Source: Streptomyces sp. DG1A-41
Lineage (GTDB): Bacteria; Actinomycetota; Actinomycetes; Streptomycetales; Streptomycetaceae
Assembly: GCF_037055355.1 (NCBI RefSeq)
Contig: NZ_CP146350.1
Span: 4,797,001 to 4,861,000, forward strand
Length of the DNA: 64,000 bases
Direction of reading: 5' to 3'
Shown here: in pieces, positions 58,944-64,000 of the stretch
Layout: each line of letters begins with the position of its first letter
Position numbering within the stretch: the first letter of the stretch is position 1
Program-made: the position numbers and the translations under genes
Notes under the pieces: model-generated
Told to the model about the DNA's origin: nothing
Databases searched by the model: none
The model's input: only the letters and a program-made list of their open reading frames with translations

Positions 58944-59582
58944 ATGCTCGATTTCAGAGGTGTGTCGGTGAAGGCCGTGGCAGCGCTCACGGGCGGGATC
59001 CTGGTGCTGACAGGGTGTGAGTATTCGTCAGGCGCGCCCGCCGGCTCGGGCGCCCCCTCCTCATCGCCTTCCATCACTGCCCCTGCGGCGGTAGACCCTC
59101 CTTCGCCCGTCCCCGCCGACACCACGTCCACGCCCTCGCCCACGCCGTCGCGCACCTCTGCGGCCCCGGCCAAGGCCACGACATCCCCCACTCCCGCCGG
59201 AACCGCCACCTCCGCAGACCGCTCCGGTTGCCACAACCTGACCGTCACCAACGCGGTGAAGGCCGCTGTGACGGCGGCATACCAGCGCAGCTTTCCCCGC
59301 TTCGCCCATATCCAGCCGGTGCCGCGGCAGTTCTTCTACGGCCGGTGCGGCGGCGTCCGCTACGCCGCCACCCGTTTCGAGTCCACCCCCGGTGCCACGC
59401 ACGAGCAACTTGTGGGCATGCAGGACGAGGGCAGCGCCACCAAGTACTTCCGCGGTACGTCCGCGGACGGCTGGAGCTACCTCGCCAGTGACGGCTTCCC
59501 CCATGGGCCGCGCGGCTGCGGCGATGTCCCACAGATTCCTGAGGCCCTGGCCGCGGTCTGGGGCAACTGCTCAGTCCGTTAG
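58944..59582 (+). CDS. Lipoprotein with Cys-rich C-terminal domain, unknown function
   Basis: A 212-residue exported protein. ATG 58944 (or GTG 58941) has GGAGAGGA upstream. The signal ends in the lipobox LVLTGC. Residues 30-105 are a Ser/Thr/Pro/Ala linker that would span the wall. The C-terminal domain (about 106-212) has four Cys, in GCHNLTV, GRCGGVRYA, GCGDVPQ and NCSVR, which could make two disulfides. YQRSFPRFAHIQPVPRQFFYG and ATRFESTPGAT are its core. I do not recognise a named family. Confidence 0.72.
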   Translation: MLDFRGVSVKAVAALTGGILVLTGCEYSSGAPAGSGAPSSSPSITAPAAVDPPSPVPADTTSTPSPTPSRTSAAPAKATTSPTPAGTATSADRSGCHNLTVTNAVKAAVTAAYQRSFPRFAHIQPVPRQFFYGRCGGVRYAATRFESTPGATHEQLVGMQDEGSATKYFRGTSADGWSYLASDGFPHGPRGCGDVPQIPEALAAVWGNCSVR

Positions 59583-59739
59583 TGGCGTACGGGAGACAGA
59601 GCCCGCCACGCTCGGCCCGGTGGCGGGCGGCGCTACCCGTGCAGTCCGGCCGCGCGGAGACTTCCGGATTCCGGCAGTGACGGTGGACCGTGCGCGAGGG
59701 CAGACTTCGCACCGAGGAAGCGCGGAAAGGGAGTGGGAC

Positions 59740-60102
59740 GTGGCGGTTTTCCTGTGGTGCTGGATCGGCCTGTTCACAGCGGTACTGCTGCCTCTCGGCA
59801 TCGCCATGCTCCGTGGCTGGGCACCGAGGAGGGCCCGTGCGCGGTGGTCCCCGGCGCGGATCCGAGTGCAGGGGGTCGCCGTGCTCCTGCTGTACGTGGG
59901 CGGTCTGGTGCCGGCGGTGGCCGATCTTTCGGGCATGCCCCGTGAGGCAGCCGACCTCCTGCTCTGCGCGACCGCACCCCACCTGATGTTCCTGAGCCTG
60001 GGACTGCAGGGCGGCGCGGCCCTGACCGACTGGTTCGGACGGCGGCTCCAGTCCCGGACGACGGGCGGCCCGGCCGGGACGCAGCCTCGGCAATCTGGCT
60101 GA
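59740..60102 (+). CDS. Small membrane protein, unknown function
   Basis: A 120-residue protein with three hydrophobic segments (about residues 3-22, 40-60 and 66-85) and an Arg/Gly-rich C-terminal tail. GTG 59740 has GGAAAGGGAG upstream at suitable spacing. Between the first two segments is a basic loop, GWAPRRARARWSPARIR, which is probably cytoplasmic. It follows the lipoprotein gene by 157 bases. No function can be assigned. Confidence 0.6.
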   Translation: MAVFLWCWIGLFTAVLLPLGIAMLRGWAPRRARARWSPARIRVQGVAVLLLYVGGLVPAVADLSGMPREAADLLLCATAPHLMFLSLGLQGGAALTDWFGRRLQSRTTGGPAGTQPRQSG

Positions 60103-60261
60103 CCCACATCCGGAAGGCGAGGACCCACGGTGCTGAAGAGCCGGGTGACAACGAAATACGCGCACATGCTCACGTTTCCCGCGGCGGCCCGGCGACGGGC
60201 GCCCGGCGGGACCGCCATCGCCTCGCACCAGGTCCGGCCGTGGGTCCGGCGGCAACACGGG

Positions 60262-60299
60262 GGGCGGGCCGGAGCCCCCGCAGGGGGTCCGGCCCGCCC
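60262..60299. terminator. Long hairpin terminator of the second subtilase
   Basis: GGGCGGGCCGGA (60262-60273) pairs with TCCGGCCCGCCC (60288-60299). An inner CCCCC/GGGGG stem has a GCA loop. It is placed 26 bases beyond the stop of the minus-strand peptidase at 60325. Confidence 0.8.
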
Positions 60300-60324
60300 G
60301 GATACTTCCGAGGAGTGTGCCGCG

Positions 60325-63300
60325 TCAGCGGAAGCGGACCCGCACGCTGTCGCGTGCGGTCTCAGTGCCGCGTTCCACCAGACGTACGACGAGGGTGCGG
60401 TGGCCGGCACCGTAGGAGGACGTGGTCAGCCGGAACGACCAGCCGGTGAGACCCTCGGCGGGACGCCAGGCTGCCGGCTCCACGGGAGCGTTGCGGCTGA
60501 CGACCTGCCACTCGACGCGGGCATCCGGGATGACCCGGAAGCTCGTCCGTGTGGCCTGCGACGGCGTGCCGTCCCGCATCGCACGGGCGTACAGCACGTG
60601 TTCGCCGATGCCGAGACGCCCGGCATCGGCCCGCCACGTGCCGGTGGCCTCGTCGAGCTCCGCGGTAAGCGGGGAGGAGAAGCTGTCGTCGTCCACGGAC
60701 ACCTGCACCCGGCGGGTTTCCGGACGGCCGCCGACCCCTTCGGGGTCGGTGCCGCCGTCGGGGAAGGTGAACCGGCCGCCGGCCACGACGGTCTCGCCCT
60801 CGCGGATTTCGCCGCCGTCCGCGGGTGCCTCGATGGTGGCGCCGGATTCGAGGCCGGAGGGCGGTAGCGCGGCCGGGTCGACCATGAGCCTGGTGGCGTG
60901 GTCGCCCTCGTATCCCACCGAGAGCAAGGCGGTGGTGTCGGAGAGCAGTTGGACGGTCAGCTGCTCCCCCGTGAAGGCGTGCCGGGCGGTGTCGAACTCG
61001 ATGGTGAGTTTCGTCCAGGAGCCGGTGACCGGCTGGGTCGTGGCCTTGCCACGGCCGATCTCCCGGTCGGTGGCGAGCAGGACGACGGACGGGCCCACCA
61101 GGGCCGCCGGGGCCCGTGTCCGCACGTACAGCTCGGCCCGCACCCGCGATCCCGCGGCGAGCGGCCCGTCCAGGGTGTCGGTCGACGGGTGAGCGGCGGT
61201 CGGCAGATACGGCGCTACGGAGGACAGGGTGTCACCGACGGGGCAGCCGTCCGCGTCACCCGCCCGGTCCGTGCGGTCCATGGTCCGCTCGCCCGAACAG
61301 TCGGGCCCCTGGTGCAGGTAGTAGCTGAACGACTTCTCCGTGTACGGCTCTTGGTCCGTGCCAGCCCGTTCCGCGCCGGCCTGCTGGGCGGCGAGGGTCC
61401 TGCGCAGTACGCCCAGCGCGCCGTCGAGCGTCGCCACGTCGTCGAGGCCCGTCGAGACGTCGCCCGGAAGCGGCGCGGGGTCCTCGGTTCCGTCCCCGTC
61501 CCGGTCGTAACCGCCCCAGATGCTGTCCCGTATGGCCCGGTCGGCGGCGAAGAAATCGTCCTCGACGGGGCGTTCGGGCAGCAAGGCCCGGCCGAGCAGC
61601 ACGTCCGTGGCGCGGCGCGCGGTCTCGGGGGTTGCGGCGCCGTACCCCTCGAAGAGGACGTTGCCCGCCGTGTGCGGTGAGGCCAGCGGCCAGCTCGCGG
61701 ACGGCAGGTTGTCCTCGCCGAGCGGGAAGGAGTTCTTCAGGACGGCCTCGCGCAGCTCACCCCGGGTGAGCCTGCCGTCCCTGAGGTACACACTCCCGTC
61801 GAGCGCGGCGCCCTCGGCGACGACCTGGCCGCTCTTCTGCCCGGCCTGTCCGTCACCGATCGCCTCGCGCACCCGCTGAAGCGTCGTGCCGAAGACGCCC
61901 GCTGTGTACGGCGTTGCCGCCGAGGTGCCGCTGAACTGGTCCTGGCACAGGACACCGGTGTGGCAGGCCGAGGGAAGGCTTCCGATGCCCCAGGACGACA
62001 GGTGCACGGGTATTCCGTCGCCGACGACGGCCCGCTGGTCGTCGCGGCGCAGCGCGCCGACGGTGATGTTCCAGTCGGGTCCGGTCTGGTCCGAGTGCCA
62101 GGTGCTGACGGGCACGTCGAAGGCGTTCCCGACGCCGTTGCCCGCGGCGAACAGGACGGTCTGGCCGCGCTCGGCGGCCTTCTTGGTAACTTCCTCGCCG
62201 CTGATCACGGGGCCGACGGGGGCGCCCCCGACGTACCCGAAGGAGTGCGAGGTGATGTCGACCCAGGGGTACTTGGTGGCGACCGTTTCGTCGAGCCCTT
62301 CGACCATGACGAGCAGGCAGGTCGGACAGTAGCCGTAGCGGTTGCCGGTCGAGACGGACGCGGAGCCGGTGCCGTGCCCGTGGTCGTCGAGGACCGGACG
62401 AGCGCCGTCGACGCTCGACGAGTACGCCCCGATGATCTTCGTTCCAGGGATCCAGTGGAGCTGTCCGCCCTTCACACGTTCGCCGGTCCACAGATCCTTG
62501 TCCGCCTCCGGCAGATAGCCCTTGCCGAGGGTGACGGGGATCGCGGGGGCGGATGCCGGGTAGCCGGGGATGTACTCCGAGGGGTGCCGGGTGAAGTTCT
62601 TCGTGAGCGCCAGCACGTCCGGGTCGGGGTAGGTGCGGGCGGAGAACTCGAGGTGGTAGGGGTTGATACCGGTGTCGGCGATGCCGATCACGGTGACCGG
62701 CGGCGCCGCGTCCAGCCGCTCGGCGTCGCCGACGAGCACGGAGGTGGTCTCGCGCCGTTCCAGGCCCCGGGCGTCGGTCGCCTTGAGGGTGACGAGGTGC
62801 CGGCCGTCGGGCAGTTCCGGCGTGACGGTGGTGCCCGTACCGTCGTCGAAGCGACCGTCGCCGTCCAGGTCCCAGGCCGCCTCCACGGGGTCCGTGCCGC
62901 CGTTGACCATGCCGCTGAGCCGTTGCTCGGTGCCCGTTTCGAACTTGTACGGGCCCCCCGCCTTCACCTCGGGCCGCGGATCGGCGGAGACCCTGCGGGC
63001 GACGACCTGCGCGGTCACGTCGGCCGTGACAGTGGCCCACTTGACCGCTACGACCTTCCAGGTGCCCTCGGCCGGGTCGGCCATGGACGTCTTCTCCGGG
63101 TGCCCGGCCGATTCCGACCTCGCCACGACCGTGCCGGACGGGTCGGTGACGCGCAGATCGTAGTCCTGCTCCGGCGTCGTCCAGGACAGGGTGACGTCCA
63201 GGGACCGCACGCCGGAGGGCACGTCGAAGGGAAACTCGACGCTCTGGTCGGCAGGGAAGGCGCCGGGCGTCGGGTCGGTCCTCGTCTCGTCGAGCAGTTC

Positions 63301-63804
63301 GCTGCTCGTCTCCTCGCCCACGACGGCCTTGACGGTGTCGCTCGTGCCGGTGCCCGCGGCGTCGGTGACGGTGAGCCGGATGGCGTACGTGCCCGGGGTG
63401 AGCCCGGTCGTGTCGAAGGCGGGGCTCGCTGAGTCCGCGCCGGTGAGCCGGCCGTGCTCGGCGGTCCAGGCCCAGGTGTAGGGAGCGGTACCGCCGTAGG
63501 CGCTGCCGAGAAGCGGCGCTTTCTCGCCCGCGATGACGAAGGGGCTGTCGCCCGCGTCGGCGTGCAGCGCGGCACCGGCGGGTGGTTGCGGGACACCGGT
63601 GCGGGCCGTGCCGGTCACGTCCACCGTGCTGCTCAGCGGCTGCTTGACCGTGCCGTCCTCGGTGACCTCCTGGCCGCCGATCGAGGAGACCGTGACATCC
63701 GGGCCCTCCGCCGCGGTGGCGCCCGTGAGGGGGAGCAGGGCGAGGGACACGACCAGCGAGGTGACGGTGACGAGGCGCCGGAAGCGTATGCGCGCGCGTC
63801 TCAT
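60325..63804 (-). CDS. Large secreted subtilisin-like serine peptidase (S8)
   Basis: A 1159-residue exported protease. ATG 63804 gives a basic, hydrophobic signal peptide ending TAA before EGPD. N-terminal Ig/PKD-like domains (about residues 80-170 and 280-350, GGTAPYTWAWT, WDLDGDGRFDDG) precede the catalytic domain. The triad is D377 (IADTGINPYH), H477 (DHGHGTGSASV) and S628 (FSGTSAATP). A long C-terminal region has a carbohydrate-binding-like sandwich and Ig-like strands (PADGGEIREGETVVAGG). There is no I9 propeptide, unlike the other subtilase here. It overlaps the upstream gene by one base (TGATG) and has a strong terminator. Confidence 0.9.
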   Translation of the reverse strand: MRRARIRFRRLVTVTSLVVSLALLPLTGATAAEGPDVTVSSIGGQEVTEDGTVKQPLSSTVDVTGTARTGVPQPPAGAALHADAGDSPFVIAGEKAPLLGSAYGGTAPYTWAWTAEHGRLTGADSASPAFDTTGLTPGTYAIRLTVTDAAGTGTSDTVKAVVGEETSSELLDETRTDPTPGAFPADQSVEFPFDVPSGVRSLDVTLSWTTPEQDYDLRVTDPSGTVVARSESAGHPEKTSMADPAEGTWKVVAVKWATVTADVTAQVVARRVSADPRPEVKAGGPYKFETGTEQRLSGMVNGGTDPVEAAWDLDGDGRFDDGTGTTVTPELPDGRHLVTLKATDARGLERRETTSVLVGDAERLDAAPPVTVIGIADTGINPYHLEFSARTYPDPDVLALTKNFTRHPSEYIPGYPASAPAIPVTLGKGYLPEADKDLWTGERVKGGQLHWIPGTKIIGAYSSSVDGARPVLDDHGHGTGSASVSTGNRYGYCPTCLLVMVEGLDETVATKYPWVDITSHSFGYVGGAPVGPVISGEEVTKKAAERGQTVLFAAGNGVGNAFDVPVSTWHSDQTGPDWNITVGALRRDDQRAVVGDGIPVHLSSWGIGSLPSACHTGVLCQDQFSGTSAATPYTAGVFGTTLQRVREAIGDGQAGQKSGQVVAEGAALDGSVYLRDGRLTRGELREAVLKNSFPLGEDNLPSASWPLASPHTAGNVLFEGYGAATPETARRATDVLLGRALLPERPVEDDFFAADRAIRDSIWGGYDRDGDGTEDPAPLPGDVSTGLDDVATLDGALGVLRRTLAAQQAGAERAGTDQEPYTEKSFSYYLHQGPDCSGERTMDRTDRAGDADGCPVGDTLSSVAPYLPTAAHPSTDTLDGPLAAGSRVRAELYVRTRAPAALVGPSVVLLATDREIGRGKATTQPVTGSWTKLTIEFDTARHAFTGEQLTVQLLSDTTALLSVGYEGDHATRLMVDPAALPPSGLESGATIEAPADGGEIREGETVVAGGRFTFPDGGTDPEGVGGRPETRRVQVSVDDDSFSSPLTAELDEATGTWRADAGRLGIGEHVLYARAMRDGTPSQATRTSFRVIPDARVEWQVVSRNAPVEPAAWRPAEGLTGWSFRLTTSSYGAGHRTLVVRLVERGTETARDSVRVRFR

Positions 63805-64000
63805 CAGCTCTGGCTCCACTTCTGCGCGCAGGTCTTCAGATCGGCCTTGACGCGCTGGCCGCGGTCGACCACGACGGGCACCTGTTGCAGGACCTTCCCG
63901 TTCTTCTCGCAGGAGAGCGTCCAGTTCTCGACGAGTCCGCCGACCTCCTGGGCGGTCGCGTCGTAGAGGGACGCGGTGAGCTCCCAACTCGGCGCGGCAG
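63804..64000 (-). CDS. 3' end of a gene coupled to the subtilase, unknown product
   Basis: The last 65 codons of a minus-strand gene that runs off the window end. The translation is SWELTASLYDATAQEVGGLV, ENWTLSCEKNGKVLQQVPVVV and VKADLKTCAQKWSQS before TGA. Two Cys (SCEK and TCAQ) suggest an exported protein with a disulfide. The stop shares its last base with the subtilase start codon (TGATG), so the two are translationally coupled. It could be a protease partner or inhibitor, but the family is not recognisable from this piece. Confidence 0.65.
   Translation of the reverse strand, partial: AAPSWELTASLYDATAQEVGGLVENWTLSCEKNGKVLQQVPVVVDRGQRVKADLKTCAQKWSQS

Overview
The window is high-GC DNA (about 70 percent, strong G/C third-position bias) with gene families typical of Streptomyces: SpoIIE/GAF/HATPase phosphatases, MmyB-type XRE regulators, large subtilases, FG-GAP secreted proteins, LacI-controlled sugar ABC operons without their own ATPase, and LAXTG sortase signals. 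I read it as an accessory region of a Streptomyces (or close relative) chromosome. It mixes intact operons with an unusually dense set of truncated and frameshifted genes. I saw no tRNA, rRNA or CRISPR array.

Layout. 1-2.6 kb: a MarR regulator, then a DsbA-like protein, a metallo-beta-lactamase-fold protein with an eroded metal motif, and an NTF2-like protein. 2.8-5.9 kb: a secreted FG-GAP protein. 6.2-6.7 kb: an SDR pseudogene. 7.6-9.6 kb: a carbonic anhydrase that has lost its CxDSR loop, coupled to a SulP transporter. 9.9-11.8 kb: two exported proteins of unknown function. 12.3-16.5 kb: a flavocytochrome-type ferric reductase plus FMN-binding protein, divergent from a response regulator/histidine kinase pair. 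17-19.9 kb: a TetR/SDR pair sharing an operator-like sequence, a truncated second tetR, and an MmyB-type regulator. 20-26.6 kb: a minus-strand molybdenum-enzyme operon (paoABC-like aldehyde oxidase, XdhC chaperone, MoaA, MoaE). 27-30.2 kb: a subtilase. 30.6-31.5 kb: a gene graveyard (aldo/keto reductase, FAA hydrolase and VOC fragments). 31.7-35.4 kb: a frameshifted membrane-anchored binding protein and a collapsed, sortase-tailed alginate-lyase-like gene. 35.6-38.6 kb: a GH59-like glycosidase.

39.4-47.8 kb holds the most interesting structure. A 7.67-kb element (39744-47409) with matching inverted ends carries three overlapping tyrosine recombinases, a small coiled-coil protein and a cargo of TetR, NTF2-like and heavy-metal-associated-domain genes. 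It splits a JAMM/MPN-fold gene. Removing the element rejoins the two halves exactly in frame into a 232-residue protein. The arrangement recalls Tn554, which targets radC, another JAB/MPN-fold gene.

47.8-49.5 kb is another decayed stretch. 49.5-58.3 kb is a sugar-use locus: a LacI-type protein without its DNA-binding domain, a SpoIIE phosphatase, a GH127 beta-L-arabinofuranosidase with a C-terminal frameshift, and a binding protein with two permeases. 58.9-64 kb holds a lipoprotein, a small membrane protein, a second large subtilase and the 3' end of a gene coupled to it. Several frameshifts are single-base changes in GC-rich tracts, so sequencing error must be excluded for those. The larger deletions cannot be explained that way.
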